A DNA stretch of 64,000 nucleotides from the NCBI RefSeq assembly GCF_029168335.1, contig NZ_JARGYC010000002.1, forward strand, positions 80,799-144,798, in the 5' to 3' direction. The notes under the pieces were generated by a model. It saw only the letters and a program-made list of their open reading frames with translations, was not told the origin of the DNA and ran no database searches. The stretch's first letter is position 1. Each line of letters begins with the position of its first letter. Below are positions 45,598 to 55,263 of the stretch, piece by piece. A program made the position numbers and the translations under genes. This DNA is from Psychromarinibacter sediminicola. Lineage in GTDB: Bacteria; Pseudomonadota; Alphaproteobacteria; Rhodobacterales; Rhodobacteraceae.

Positions 45598-46626
45598 TCA
45601 GTTCTGGCAGATCTCGGGGCCGTCCTCGCCGACGCCCTGGCAGAGCGTCTCGATGTCGATCCAGCCCGCCTCGACCACGACGTCCAGGTTGTCCTGGGTG
45701 ATCGGGATCGGGTTCAGGAACTTGGCCCACATCGTGGTGCCGGACGGCGAGGTCCATTCCTCGGCGCCGTCGATCTCGGACATGTCCGCGCCGCCGGCCA
45801 GCGCCACGGCGATCTCGCCGGCTTCGCGGCCCAGATCGCGCGCGTCCTTCCAGACGCTGACGGTCTGGGTGCCCGAGGCCACCCGGTTCAGCGCGGCGAG
45901 GTCGCCGTCCTGGCCGGAGACCGGGATGCCGGCCATGCCCTGCGCCTGCAGCGCCGCGACGACGCCGCCCGCGGTGCCGTCGTTCGAGGCGACGACCGCG
46001 TCCACGTCGTTGGCGGTCTGCGTCAGGATCTGCTCCATGTTGCGCTGGGCGTTGGCCGGCAGCCAGCCGTCGGTATAGGCCTCGCCCACGATGGTGATGT
46101 CGCCGGCGTCGATCGCGTCCTGCAGAACCTCCTGCTGACCGCCGCGCAGGAAGTCCGCGTTCGGGTCGGTCGGCGAGCCCTTGATCATCACGTAGTTGCC
46201 TTCCGGCTGCGCCTCCAGCACGGCGCGGGCCTGCATCCGGCCCACCTCGACGTTGTCGAAGGTCAGGTAGAAGGCACGCTCGTCCTCGATCAGGCGGTCA
46301 TAGGCGATGACCGGAATGCCCTCGTCGGCGGCGGCCTGCACGGCCGGAATGATCGCCTCGGTATCCTGCGCCAGCACGATCAGCGCGTCGACGCCCTGGG
46401 CCATCAGGCTTTCAATGTCGGACAGCTGTTTCGACGCGGACGACTGGGCGTCGGTGGAGATATAGGTCGCCCCGGCTTCGTCCAGCGCGGCCCTGATCGC
46501 GGCCTCGTCACGCTTCCAGCGCTCTTCCTGGAAGTTGGACCAGCTGACCCCGACCGTCTGGGCCAGGGCCATGGATGCGACGGACATGCCGACGGCTGCC
46601 GTGGCGGCAAAAAGCACTTTCTTCAT
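45598..46626 (-). CDS. xylF: D-xylose-type ABC transporter substrate-binding protein
   Basis: Periplasmic sugar-binding protein of 342 residues. The signal peptide ends near SMALAQT, then [19 protein letters not shown] and [20 protein letters not shown] match XylF, where these regions line the xylose pocket. The ATG at 46626 is behind GGGAGGATCTT; upstream frame extension lacks homology. First gene of xylF-xylH-xylG, with the ATPase last. Xylose as ligand is inferred from this similarity. Confidence 0.9.
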   Translation of the reverse strand: MKKVLFAATAAVGMSVASMALAQTVGVSWSNFQEERWKRDEAAIRAALDEAGATYISTDAQSSASKQLSDIESLMAQGVDALIVLAQDTEAIIPAVQAAADEGIPVIAYDRLIEDERAFYLTFDNVEVGRMQARAVLEAQPEGNYVMIKGSPTDPNADFLRGGQQEVLQDAIDAGDITIVGEAYTDGWLPANAQRNMEQILTQTANDVDAVVASNDGTAGGVVAALQAQGMAGIPVSGQDGDLAALNRVASGTQTVSVWKDARDLGREAGEIAVALAGGADMSEIDGAEEWTSPSGTTMWAKFLNPIPITQDNLDVVVEAGWIDIETLCQGVGEDGPEICQN

Positions 46627-46760
46627 AAGATCCTCCCGTGATCCATTCTCCGCCGGGCTTGCGACTCCCGGCAGGTAGAAAACGAATAGCACATTGGAAG
46701 CGCAGAACAAGTTTGCATCTGAGCCGCGCCGGCGGCACCATCCGCGGCGGGAGGAGCCGC

Positions 46761-48320
46761 GTGCGAATCTGGTCCACCATACTCTTGCCGGCACTCTTGC
46801 TGACAGGCGCCGGCGGCCCCGTCGCGGCGGCCCCCGCCTTCGAGCGGGTCGCCGTGCCGGAGCATGTCTATTCGGGAGGCTGGGCGCATTTCGTCGGCGG
46901 CGGCCTGGCCGTGTTCGACTGCAACGACGACCGGCTGCCGGACCTGTTCGCGGCGGGCGGCGAATCGCCGGCCGCGCTCTGGGTCAACCGGTCCGCGCCC
47001 GGCGGCGAGATCGTGTTCGAACCGCTGGACTCCGAGACGCCGGCGATCACCGACGCGACGGGCGCCTACCCGCTGGACATCGACAGCGACGGCCTGCTGG
47101 ACCTCGTCGTGCTGCGCGCCGGGGGCAACCGGGTGCTGCGCGGGCTTGGCGACTGCACCTTCGCGCCCACCGATGCCTTCGCTCTCGACCCCGGCGACCG
47201 CTGGACGACCGCGTTCTCCGCAACCTGGGAGGCCGGCCGGTCGCTGCCCACGCTCGCCTTCGGCAACTATGTCGACCGCGACGATCCCGACGGCCCGTTC
47301 CGGGCCTGCGACGACAACCAGCTGTTCCGCCCCGAGGGCGCGCGCTACGGCGCGGCCGAGACGCTTACGCCGGGCTATTGCGCCCTGTCCATCCTGTTCA
47401 CCGACTGGGGTCGCCGGGGCCGCGCCGACCTGCGCATCAGCAACGACCGGCACTATTACGTGCGCGGCGGCGAAGAGCAGATGTGGGCCATGGAGGACAC
47501 GCCGCGGCTCTACACGGCCGAGGACGGCTGGAACAGCTTCTCGATCTGGGGCATGGGCATCGCCCAGCGCGACCTGACGGGCGACGGTCTGCCCGAGGTC
47601 TACCTGACCTCGATGGCCGACCAGAAGCTGCAGATGCTGGAGAACGGCGGCAGCGCGCCAAGCTACCGCGACGCGACCTACGACCGCGGCACCACGGCCC
47701 ACCGGCCGCATGTGGGCGACGACGGCCGCCCCTCGACCGGCTGGCACGTGGCCTTCGGCGACGTGGACAATGACGGGCGCGACGACATCTTCGTGGCCAA
47801 GGGGAATGTCGAACAGATGCCCGGCCTGGCGATGAAGGATCCCAACAACCTGCTGATGCAGCAGGCGGACGGCACTTTCGCCGAGGCCGCCGCCGATGCC
47901 GGCATCGCCAGCTTCGAGCGCAGCCGCGGCGCCGCGCTCGTCGACCTGAACGCCGACGGCCTGCTGGACCTTACCGTCGTGAACCGCCGCGCCCCGCTGG
48001 AGGTCTACCGCAACGTGACCGCGCCCGTCGGCAACTGGCTGTCGGTCGCGCTGCGCCAGCCCGCCCCGAACACCCGCGCCGTCGGCGCCTGGATCGAGGT
48101 CGAGGCGGACGGCCGGCGCCACACCCGCGAGATCACCGTCGGCGGCGGCCATGCCGGCGGCAGCGCCGCGCCGGAGCATTTCGGGCTCGGCGACGCGCAA
48201 TCCGTGCGGCTGCGGGTCGTCTGGCCCGACGGCGAGACGAGCGCCTGGGTCGAGGTGGAGACCGGGCAGGCGCTGGAGATCGGCCGGGACGGCGGCGCGC
48301 TGACCGTGGCGGCCTACTGA
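46761..48320 (+). CDS. Exported FG-GAP/VCBS repeat protein with ASPIC/UnbV domain (CRTAC1-like)
   Basis: Secreted protein of 519 residues with a signal peptide (ending near GPVAAAPAF). Five calcium-loop repeats of the D-x-D-x-D-G type are visible ([59 protein letters not shown]), which should form a beta-propeller. A C-terminal ASPIC/UnbV domain follows (NWLSVALRQ to [13 protein letters not shown]). The GTG start sits behind GGGAGGAGCCGC. It overlaps the cytochrome peroxidase gene tail-to-tail by 7 bases. Function unknown. Confidence 0.88.
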   Translation: MRIWSTILLPALLLTGAGGPVAAAPAFERVAVPEHVYSGGWAHFVGGGLAVFDCNDDRLPDLFAAGGESPAALWVNRSAPGGEIVFEPLDSETPAITDATGAYPLDIDSDGLLDLVVLRAGGNRVLRGLGDCTFAPTDAFALDPGDRWTTAFSATWEAGRSLPTLAFGNYVDRDDPDGPFRACDDNQLFRPEGARYGAAETLTPGYCALSILFTDWGRRGRADLRISNDRHYYVRGGEEQMWAMEDTPRLYTAEDGWNSFSIWGMGIAQRDLTGDGLPEVYLTSMADQKLQMLENGGSAPSYRDATYDRGTTAHRPHVGDDGRPSTGWHVAFGDVDNDGRDDIFVAKGNVEQMPGLAMKDPNNLLMQQADGTFAEAAADAGIASFERSRGAALVDLNADGLLDLTVVNRRAPLEVYRNVTAPVGNWLSVALRQPAPNTRAVGAWIEVEADGRRHTREITVGGGHAGGSAAPEHFGLGDAQSVRLRVVWPDGETSAWVEVETGQALEIGRDGGALTVAAY

Positions 48321-49627
48321 TCCACCGGCAGGCCGCTCGGCACCCTCTCGGGCACGCCCAGCCGGCCCTCGATGCTCACCGGGTCGGTCAGCGCCTCCAG
48401 AAAGGCGACGATCTGCGCCACCTCGGCATCGCTCAGCGCGACCGGCTCCAGCTCGTTCGCCGCCGCGATCCGCGCCAGTTCCTCCGGGTCCGCCAGCACC
48501 GGAAAGTCGTCATGCCCCGCCAACTCCGGCAGCACCGCCTGCGACGGGTCGTAGCGCCGCAGCGCCGCCACCGGGTCGAGATGATGCCGCACCACGCCCT
48601 CCAGCGTCGCGTAGGCCCCGTCATGCCCGTAGGGCGCCGTCAGCGCCACGTTGCGCAGCGGCGGCGTGCGGAAGCGGTAGGCGTCCGCGTCGTCCCCGGT
48701 CACCCGCAGCCGGCCGAGATCGCGGAAATGCGATTCGAACCGGCCCTTCTTGCCCGGCCCGATCTGCGGCATGGCGATGGCGTGAAAGTCGTGATCCGTC
48801 TGGAACTGCCCGCTGTGACAGTCCCCGCAGCCGGCCTTGCCGTAGAACAGCTCCATCCCCGCCATCGCCGCCGCATCCATCGGCGTGCCGTCCCTCAGGT
48901 AGCGGTCGAAGGGCGACTCGTCGGCGCGCCATTCGAAGGCGATGAAGGCGGCGATCATGTTGGCGATGTCGGTGAAATGGATCGGCCGGTCGGGGCCGAT
49001 CGCCCTGTCGAACGCCGCGCGGTACTCCGGGATCGCCGCCACACGGCTTGCGATGATGTCCCACGCGCCGCCGTCGCCTGTCAGAAATCCCTGCCGCACG
49101 GCCTTGGACACGTCGCTCTCGGCGTAGTGCCCGGCCATCTCGTCCGGCGACAGCACCGGGAACATCGCCTGCGCCGACAACACGCTGTCGAAGCCCGTCA
49201 CCATGTCGTCTTCCAGCGGCGTGCGCAGGCCCGACGGGCGGGACGGGTCGGCCTCCAGCCGCCCGTCGTGGAACATCCGGGTGAATTGCGGTGCCCCGAG
49301 GTTGAACAGCGCGGTGGCGTTCCGCGGCACCCGCTCTTCCGGCATATTGGCCGGATCGGCGTGCCGCTCCGGCCCGAGCCCCGTGGCACCGTCGCCGAGC
49401 CCCAGCGACAGCCCGTCCGAGGTGGCAAAGCGCGGATGGTGGCAGGTGGCGCAGGCCACGCCCTGCCCGCCCGACAGGATCGGGTCGTAGAACAGCAGCC
49501 GCCCCAGCCGGACTTCATCCATGTCCTGCTGCGGGAACGCGGCCAGGTCGCGCGGCAGCTCGCCGGCCGGCGCCGCCGCCGCAATCGCCAGGAACGCCGC
49601 ACTCAATAGGATCGGACCCTGTCGCAT
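48314..49627 (-). CDS. Di-haem cytochrome c peroxidase / MauG family protein
   Basis: Periplasmic protein of 437 residues with a signal peptide (to about APAGELP) and two c-type haem sites: CATCH (Cys59, Cys62, His63) and CGDCH (Cys267, Cys270, His271). The family includes H2O2-reducing CcpA enzymes and MauG-type enzymes that oxidise protein side chains. The length and the partner fit the broader MauG-like group. It sits end-to-end with the FG-GAP protein, a pairing that suggests functional linkage (inference). Confidence 0.92.
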   Translation of the reverse strand: MRQGPILLSAAFLAIAAAAPAGELPRDLAAFPQQDMDEVRLGRLLFYDPILSGGQGVACATCHHPRFATSDGLSLGLGDGATGLGPERHADPANMPEERVPRNATALFNLGAPQFTRMFHDGRLEADPSRPSGLRTPLEDDMVTGFDSVLSAQAMFPVLSPDEMAGHYAESDVSKAVRQGFLTGDGGAWDIIASRVAAIPEYRAAFDRAIGPDRPIHFTDIANMIAAFIAFEWRADESPFDRYLRDGTPMDAAAMAGMELFYGKAGCGDCHSGQFQTDHDFHAIAMPQIGPGKKGRFESHFRDLGRLRVTGDDADAYRFRTPPLRNVALTAPYGHDGAYATLEGVVRHHLDPVAALRRYDPSQAVLPELAGHDDFPVLADPEELARIAAANELEPVALSDAEVAQIVAFLEALTDPVSIEGRLGVPERVPSGLPVDQ

Positions 49628-49691
49628 CCGCCGCCTCCCCGATGCGCTTTGCGCGTCACGATAACGCGCCGGGGCCGCCGGTCCAACCCGC

Positions 49692-51011
49692 TCAGAAATG
49701 CGTGCCCCAGTGCGGGTGCCGGTCGTCGATCACCAGCGCATGGCTGTGGCGGCGGTGGCCCTGCAGGTGTGGATGGTCGGGCGGCAGGTTGTCGTGCGTA
49801 TGCGCCACCTCCGCCGGGTCGCCGGCCGGCCAGAGCCGCAGCGCCAGGATCAGCCCGGCCGCGGCGAGCGCGGCCAGGCCCAGAAGGACCGGCACGGTGC
49901 CGAACTGCGTCATCAGCCAGCCGGACAGCGGGTAGGTCAAAAGCCAGCAGGCATGGCTGAGCGCGAATTGCGCGGCGAAGACGGCGGGTCGGTCCTCGGG
50001 ATGCGCCGACCGGCGCAACAGCCGCCCCGACGGCGTCAGCACCGCCGAATAGCCGAGCCCCACCAGCCCCCAGATCATCACCAGCATCGGCCAGGTCAGG
50101 CCGACCGCGCCGACCAGCCCCGCCAGCGCCACCAGCGCCGCGATCGCCAGCCCCGCGCCGGACAGCATCACCGGCCGGTCGGACAGCCTGTCCAGCAGCC
50201 GCGGCAGGACGAGCGCCGCCACCATCGAGCCCGCCCCGAAGGCGAACATCGTCCAGGCCAGCGCGCTTTCCGGCAGGCCGAGAACGCCGCGCACCAGCAC
50301 GACCGAATTGACCAGCACCATCGCGCCGGCCGAGGACACGACGAGGTTCAGCGCAAGCAGCCCGCGCAGCCGCGGGGTCGCCAGGTAGATGCGAAGGCCG
50401 CGCGTGGTCCGGTCGTAGATGCCGCGCGGCTCGGACGGGCCCGGCCCGGGCAGCAGGACGGACAGAACCAGTCCGGCCGAGGCCGCAAAGCCGGCGACGG
50501 TTCCGAAGAACAGCGCATTGTAGCTGACCAGGGCCAAAAGCAGCGCGGCCAGCGTCGGGCTGACGATGTTCTCCAGGTCGTAGGCCAGGCGCGACAGCGA
50601 CAGGGCGCGCGTGTAGCGCTCCTCTTGCGGCAGCACGTCGGGGATCGTCGCCTGGAAGGTCGGCGTGAACGCGGCCGAGGCGGATTGCAGCAGGAAGATC
50701 AGGACATAGACCTGCCAGGTCTCGGTCACGAACGGCAGGCACAGCGCCGCGCCCGCCCGCACGAGGTCCAGCGTGACCAGCAGCGCCCGCCGGTTCACCC
50801 GGTCGGCGAAGGCGCCGGCGATCGGGGCGATCGTCACATAGGCCACCATCTTGATGGTGAACACCGTCCCCAGGACCATCCCCGCATCGCCGCCCGCCAG
50901 ATCGTAGGCCAGAAGCCCCAGCGCGACGGTCGCCAGCCCGGTGCCCAACAGCGCCACGACCTGCGCGAGGAACAGGTGCCGATAGGTGCGGTCGGCGAGA
51001 ATCTCCAGCAT
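49692..51011 (-). CDS. MFS exporter with His-rich C-terminal tail
   Basis: Major facilitator protein of 439 residues with twelve helices and the motif-A-like GAFADRVNRRALLVTLD. The last about 35 residues are unusual: a hydrophilic tail with nine histidines (AHTHDNLPPDHPHLQGHRRH and the following DDRHPHWGTHF), a likely metal-binding segment. Similar tails occur on nickel/cobalt exporters of the NreB type. The ATG at 51011 behind AGAGGACGCA gives a normal cytoplasmic start. Metal export is an inference. Confidence 0.85.
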   Translation of the reverse strand: MLEILADRTYRHLFLAQVVALLGTGLATVALGLLAYDLAGGDAGMVLGTVFTIKMVAYVTIAPIAGAFADRVNRRALLVTLDLVRAGAALCLPFVTETWQVYVLIFLLQSASAAFTPTFQATIPDVLPQEERYTRALSLSRLAYDLENIVSPTLAALLLALVSYNALFFGTVAGFAASAGLVLSVLLPGPGPSEPRGIYDRTTRGLRIYLATPRLRGLLALNLVVSSAGAMVLVNSVVLVRGVLGLPESALAWTMFAFGAGSMVAALVLPRLLDRLSDRPVMLSGAGLAIAALVALAGLVGAVGLTWPMLVMIWGLVGLGYSAVLTPSGRLLRRSAHPEDRPAVFAAQFALSHACWLLTYPLSGWLMTQFGTVPVLLGLAALAAAGLILALRLWPAGDPAEVAHTHDNLPPDHPHLQGHRRHSHALVIDDRHPHWGTHF

Positions 51012-51326
51012 TGCGTCCTCTATGGAAGTGCGGCCGAACGGCTGCTGCGCTCCTGCCACGCATAGCACAGGGCGCGGGGCGGGACGAAGAGGGGGGCGCC
51101 GCCCAAGTGCCGACGGCATGCGGGACCGAACGGAAAGGGGCTCGGTCAAAGCTCCGATCCTGCCCTGCCTGCGACATAGGTGCCGGTCCCGACACGCGTC
51201 CGCGACGATGGGGCGAAGCGTCCCGGAATCGCGATCCATTCGCCCGATTCTCCGGCGCGTTCGCAGGGATATCCTCTTCAGATGCGAAAGAGGCCCGATG
51301 CCGAACGGCCGCCGGGCGACGCAACG
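51012..51326. other. Gene-free stretch between MFS and metallophosphoesterase genes
   Basis: 315 bases without a supported gene on either strand; open frames here lack homology and ribosome sites. It should include the promoter of the MFS gene (minus strand) and the end of the upstream phosphoesterase transcript. No clear hairpin was seen. Confidence 0.5.
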
Positions 51327-52097
51327 CTAGGTGCTGTAGAAACGCACGCCGTCCGCTGAGATGCTGGCCGCGGTCAGCCGACCGGTCGCGTAGGCGCCGG
51401 TGTCGACGCAAATCCGGCCGTTGGTCAGCACCGGCGCGTCGACGATCGTATGCCCGTGGATCACCCAGACCTCGTCGACACGCGGGACCGTTTCGAAATC
51501 GGGATGGCCCCAGGTCAGGTTCTTCTTCGGTTGATCATCTATCGGCCTGAGGGGATCGGCGCCGGCATGCGTGACCGCGACGTTGCCGGACATCCAGTAG
51601 TGCGGCAATTCCCGGAGCCAGTCGATCATCTTCGGGCCCATCGCCTCGGCCAGGGCATCGCGCAGCTTGGTGTGGCGCGCCCGTTCGTTGCGGTCCGGTA
51701 TCGCCAGACCGAAGCTCGCGACTGTCTGCAACCCGCCATAGCGCAGCCATCGGCGCCCGGCCTCCTCGGGGTCGTCCAGAAAGCGCAGCAACATGTCCTC
51801 GTGATTGCCCGCCAGGCAGACCAGCGGCCCGCGTCGGCGGTCGGCGAGGTCCAGGAGGTATTCCAGGGTCTGCCGCGACTGCTCGCCACGGTCCACCAGG
51901 TCGCCCACGAAGATCAGCGGTGCCTCCGCGTCCACCTCCTCCAGCTGCTCGACCAGCGGGCGAAGCAGATCCGCGCATCCGTGCACGTCGCCGATGACGT
52001 AAAAGGGCTCGGCCGGTTTCGGCTGGGGAAGCGGCGCCGGGCGCGCAGCGGGCTCCGCTTTCCGCCCGCTTCCCAGGAATCGACGCAAGATGCTCAT
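51327..52097 (-). CDS. Metallophosphoesterase, serine/threonine phosphatase-like
   Basis: Calcineurin-like phosphoesterase of 256 residues. The binuclear metal motifs run in order: GDVHG (residues 36-40), GDLVDRG, GNHED, then THAGADP and HGHT towards the C-terminus, as in bacterial PrpA/PPP-type phosphatases and related Ap4A hydrolases. A Pro/Lys-rich N-terminal 30 residues precedes the catalytic core. The substrate is not evident; the gene stands alone. Confidence 0.9.
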   Translation of the reverse strand: MSILRRFLGSGRKAEPAARPAPLPQPKPAEPFYVIGDVHGCADLLRPLVEQLEEVDAEAPLIFVGDLVDRGEQSRQTLEYLLDLADRRRGPLVCLAGNHEDMLLRFLDDPEEAGRRWLRYGGLQTVASFGLAIPDRNERARHTKLRDALAEAMGPKMIDWLRELPHYWMSGNVAVTHAGADPLRPIDDQPKKNLTWGHPDFETVPRVDEVWVIHGHTIVDAPVLTNGRICVDTGAYATGRLTAASISADGVRFYST

Positions 52098-52301
52098 TGC
52101 GTGTATCGGTTATCCCACAGGTCGATTCCGGGGTCGGACCCGGATCGACTGTCCCATTGTCTGATCAAGCCCGATAGGTAGTGCATGGCCGCACGATGGT
52201 CCATGGCCTTTCCGGTCACAGGCTCGATGAGCGAAAAACGGGGACATCTGCCGCGCGCGGCTTCACCCCGGCATAGGGACCGGACCCGTCCGTCTTCCGT
52301 T

Positions 52302-53201
52302 TCAGTCGTCTTCCGGCTCGGTCGTCTCGAACCTGTGCGCGAAGTCCTGGAACTCCGCCAGCGAAACGACATCGGCATAGGCCGCATAGTCGTAGGCGCC
52401 GGGTGCCGGGCGGCCGGTCCGGTGCAGGGCGTCGAGCGCCGTCTTCGTCGCGCTCATCGCCGCAAAGAGCGTGGTGACGGCGTAGAGCGCCATGGAGAAG
52501 CCCATATCGTCGAGCTCCGCGAGCGTGACGCCGGCCGCGTCCGTCCCGTCGACGACCGAGACGACCTTGGGGCCGTCCAGCCCCGCGGCAATCGCCTCGA
52601 TCTGCGCCCGGGTGGTGACCCCGTCGACGAACAGAAGATCGACGCCGGTGTCGCCATAGGCCCGCGCCCGCGCCAGCGCCGCGTCCAGACCTTCCCCCTT
52701 CAGCGCGTCGGTCCGGCCGATCAGCACGATGTCGGACCGGCTGCGGGACCGGGTCTCGACCGCCGCGGACAACCGGGCGCAGGCCTCGTCCGGCCCCACG
52801 AGCTGCGCGCCCGCCAAGACGCCGCACTGCTTCGGGTTCCGCTGGTCCTCGATGTGCAGCGCCGCCACGCCCGCCTGAATGTACTCCTCGACCGTGCGTG
52901 CCATGTTCAACGGGCCGCCATAGCCCGCGTCGGCATCCGCGATCACGGGCACGGGGACCGCGCGAACCATGGCGCGGGCGCAATCCGCCATTTCGGTCTG
53001 CGTCATGAGGCCGAGATCCGGCTGGCCCAGCCGCGATGCGGTGGCGCCGAGGCCGGTCATGTAGACCGCCTCGAACCCGCTGGCGGCCACCAGCCGCGCG
53101 GTCAGCGCGTCCTGCGCGCCGGGCGCGGCGACGATGCCGCCCTGGTCGAGACGGCGGCGCAGCCGGGTTGCGGCATTCATCAGGGGCGGTCGCTCGGACA
53201 T
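52302..53201 (-). CDS. Isocitrate lyase/PEP mutase superfamily lyase
   Basis: TIM-barrel lyase or decarboxylase of 299 residues. Conserved pieces are YMTGLGATASRLGQPD, the metal site VIADADAGYGG and HIEDQRNPKQCGVLAG. The catalytic Cys of isocitrate and methylisocitrate lyases is kept (Cys126), but the usual CGH is CGV (Val128). Possible activities include 2-methylmalate or dimethylmalate cleavage and oxaloacetate decarboxylation. It is 3 bases downstream of the TTT permease in the same operon, so its substrate is probably imported by that system. Confidence 0.88.
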   Translation of the reverse strand: MSERPPLMNAATRLRRRLDQGGIVAAPGAQDALTARLVAASGFEAVYMTGLGATASRLGQPDLGLMTQTEMADCARAMVRAVPVPVIADADAGYGGPLNMARTVEEYIQAGVAALHIEDQRNPKQCGVLAGAQLVGPDEACARLSAAVETRSRSRSDIVLIGRTDALKGEGLDAALARARAYGDTGVDLLFVDGVTTRAQIEAIAAGLDGPKVVSVVDGTDAAGVTLAELDDMGFSMALYAVTTLFAAMSATKTALDALHRTGRPAPGAYDYAAYADVVSLAEFQDFAHRFETTEPEDD

Positions 53202-53204
53202 CGC

Positions 53205-54731
53205 TCAGCTCTCCTGTTTCGCGGCCGTCCGGGCCGCCGCCCTGCGACGCCGTTGCAGCAGCCACCCGACGGCGGGCACCGTCCAGACGACGAGACAGGT
53301 CAGCGCCAGGCCGGCGGCGATCGGGCGTTCCACGAAGGGCATGAAGGTCCCGTCGGCCTTGATCATGTTCGACACGAGGTTGCGCTCCACCAGAAGCCCC
53401 ATGACGATGCCGAGGATCGTGGGGGCGACGGGAAAGCCGTTCTCCTCCATCAGGTAGGCGAGCACGCCGAGGACGATCATGATGACGATCCCCGAGGCGG
53501 CGGCGTCTATGGAATAGGACCCGACGATGCAGAACCCGAGGATCAAGGGCGCCAGCGCGATCTTCGGCACGCGCAGAACCTGGCTGGCCAGCGCGATGGC
53601 CAGCAGGCCCAGCGGCACGATCAAAAGGTTCGCCAGAAGGAAGACCAGAAAGATCGCGGCCACCGTGTCGGCGTTGGTCAGAAACACCATCGGGCCGGGG
53701 TTCAGGCCCTTCACATAGAGCACGCCGATGACGATGGCGGTGATGCTGTCGCCGGGGATGCCGAACACCATGGCCGGCACATAGGCCCCGGACAGCGCCG
53801 AGTTGTTCGCCGCGCAGGCCCCCAGCACGGCCTCTTCGCTGCCCTTGCCGTAGGTCTCGGGCTTGCGCGAAAACCGCTTGGACACGGCATAGGAGATCCA
53901 CGACCCGATGTCGGAGCCCGCGCCGGGCAGGATGCCGATGGCCGTGCCGATGGTCGACGAGCGCAGGAGGTTCAGCTTCGACGTCATCAGCACCCGCCCC
54001 AGCCCCTCGAACATGCGGAACGGGTTTCCGATGGGGGCGACCGGCGGCGTCTCGTCGCGGTGGACGAAGGTGCGGATCAGCTCGGGCACGGCGAACATGC
54101 CGATCAGCGCGGGCACGAAGGCCACGCCGTCCAGAAGCGAGGCCGACCCGAAGGTGAAGCGCGGCGTGCCGCTCGTGGTGTCCATCCCGACCGACGCGAT
54201 CATCAGGCCGATGGCCAGCGCCATCAGGCTTTTCAGCACCGACGCATTGCCCAGCATGACCGCCGCCGACAGGCCCAGGAGCGCCAGCCAGAAGTATTCG
54301 AAGGACGTGAAGTTCAGCGACACCAGCGCCAGCTGCGGCGCCGCGAACATCAGGACGAGCGAGCCGAAGACCCCGCCGATCGCCGATGCGGTGACGGAGA
54401 TCCCCAGCGCGCGGCCGACGCGCCCCTTGGCGGTCAGCGCGGTCAGGTCGCCCACATAGGCGGCCGAGGCCGCGGTCCCCGGAATGCGGACCAGCGCGGC
54501 CGGGATGTCCGAGGCGAAGATCGCCATGGCGGCGGTGGTCACGATGGCCGAGATCGCGGGCACCGGGTCCATGAAGAAGGTCAGCGGCACCAGCATCGCC
54601 GTGGCCATCGTGGCCGACAGGCCGGGCACCGCCCCCACGAACAGGCCGAACAGGGCGCAGGACAGCATGACCAGCGCCATCTTCCACGTCAGCACCAGTT
54701 CGAGCGCGTTTCCGAGGTGGTCGATGATCAT
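53205..54731 (-). CDS. TTT transporter large permease (TctA)
   Basis: Large permease of 508 residues with about twelve helices. The TctA signatures are VGAVPGLSATMATAMLVPLTF near the start and AIGILPGAGSDIGSWISYAVS in the middle. It is intact here, unlike its frameshifted paralogue near 17 kb. The start overlaps the TctB stop by one base. Confidence 0.95.
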   Translation of the reverse strand: MIIDHLGNALELVLTWKMALVMLSCALFGLFVGAVPGLSATMATAMLVPLTFFMDPVPAISAIVTTAAMAIFASDIPAALVRIPGTAASAAYVGDLTALTAKGRVGRALGISVTASAIGGVFGSLVLMFAAPQLALVSLNFTSFEYFWLALLGLSAAVMLGNASVLKSLMALAIGLMIASVGMDTTSGTPRFTFGSASLLDGVAFVPALIGMFAVPELIRTFVHRDETPPVAPIGNPFRMFEGLGRVLMTSKLNLLRSSTIGTAIGILPGAGSDIGSWISYAVSKRFSRKPETYGKGSEEAVLGACAANNSALSGAYVPAMVFGIPGDSITAIVIGVLYVKGLNPGPMVFLTNADTVAAIFLVFLLANLLIVPLGLLAIALASQVLRVPKIALAPLILGFCIVGSYSIDAAASGIVIMIVLGVLAYLMEENGFPVAPTILGIVMGLLVERNLVSNMIKADGTFMPFVERPIAAGLALTCLVVWTVPAVGWLLQRRRRAAARTAAKQES

Positions 54732-55198
54732 CAGAGAAACGACTCCAGAGGGCCTGCGGGCAGCGGCACCAGAAGGAACCGGGTCATCAGGAGGTGCATT
54801 CCGAAGACGAAGGCGATGCACAGCGCAAGCCATTGCGGGCCGCGGTAGCCTTCGAGAAAGAACAGGGCATAGAGCAGAACGGTGGCGCTGAGGGGAAAGC
54901 CGACGGTTTCGAAGCTCAGGGCAAGCACGAGCACGCCGATGGTCGCCAGCCCCGCCGCCAGAAGACGCGGCGCGCGCCGCCATCCCGGGTTGAGGTCGGC
55001 CAGCCGCCGGGTGCCGCGCGACCGGCCGGCGACGATCAGGCAGAGGCCGCCCAGAAGAAAGGCCACGCCCAGCACGCTCGGAAAGGTGCCGGGGCCGATG
55101 GACTGGCCGGGCATGTCCGGAAATCCGAGCGCGACGAAAAGAACCCATCCGCCGAACAGGACCAGCAGGGCGCCGATCAGGCTGTCATGTATGCGCAT
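54731..55198 (-). CDS. TTT transporter small membrane subunit (TctB)
   Basis: Small membrane subunit of 155 residues with four hydrophobic helices. The early IGPGTFPSVLGVAFLLGG matches the conserved N-terminal region of TctB. The stop and the TctA start overlap by one base, so translation is coupled. The ATG at 55198 is chosen because upstream frame sequence is not homologous. Confidence 0.9.
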   Translation of the reverse strand: MRIHDSLIGALLVLFGGWVLFVALGFPDMPGQSIGPGTFPSVLGVAFLLGGLCLIVAGRSRGTRRLADLNPGWRRAPRLLAAGLATIGVLVLALSFETVGFPLSATVLLYALFFLEGYRGPQWLALCIAFVFGMHLLMTRFLLVPLPAGPLESFL

Positions 55199-55263
55199 GG
55201 TCCCCCTCCGTCGGGCGCGTGGCGGGTCGGCACGGGCGCATTGGGCCCGCGCCGCCGGTCCGG

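Noticed and set aside
52185..54848. Long plus-strand open frame opposite the lyase and TctA genes
   Set aside because: Antisense shadow; both minus-strand genes have clear domains, start sites and operon coupling.
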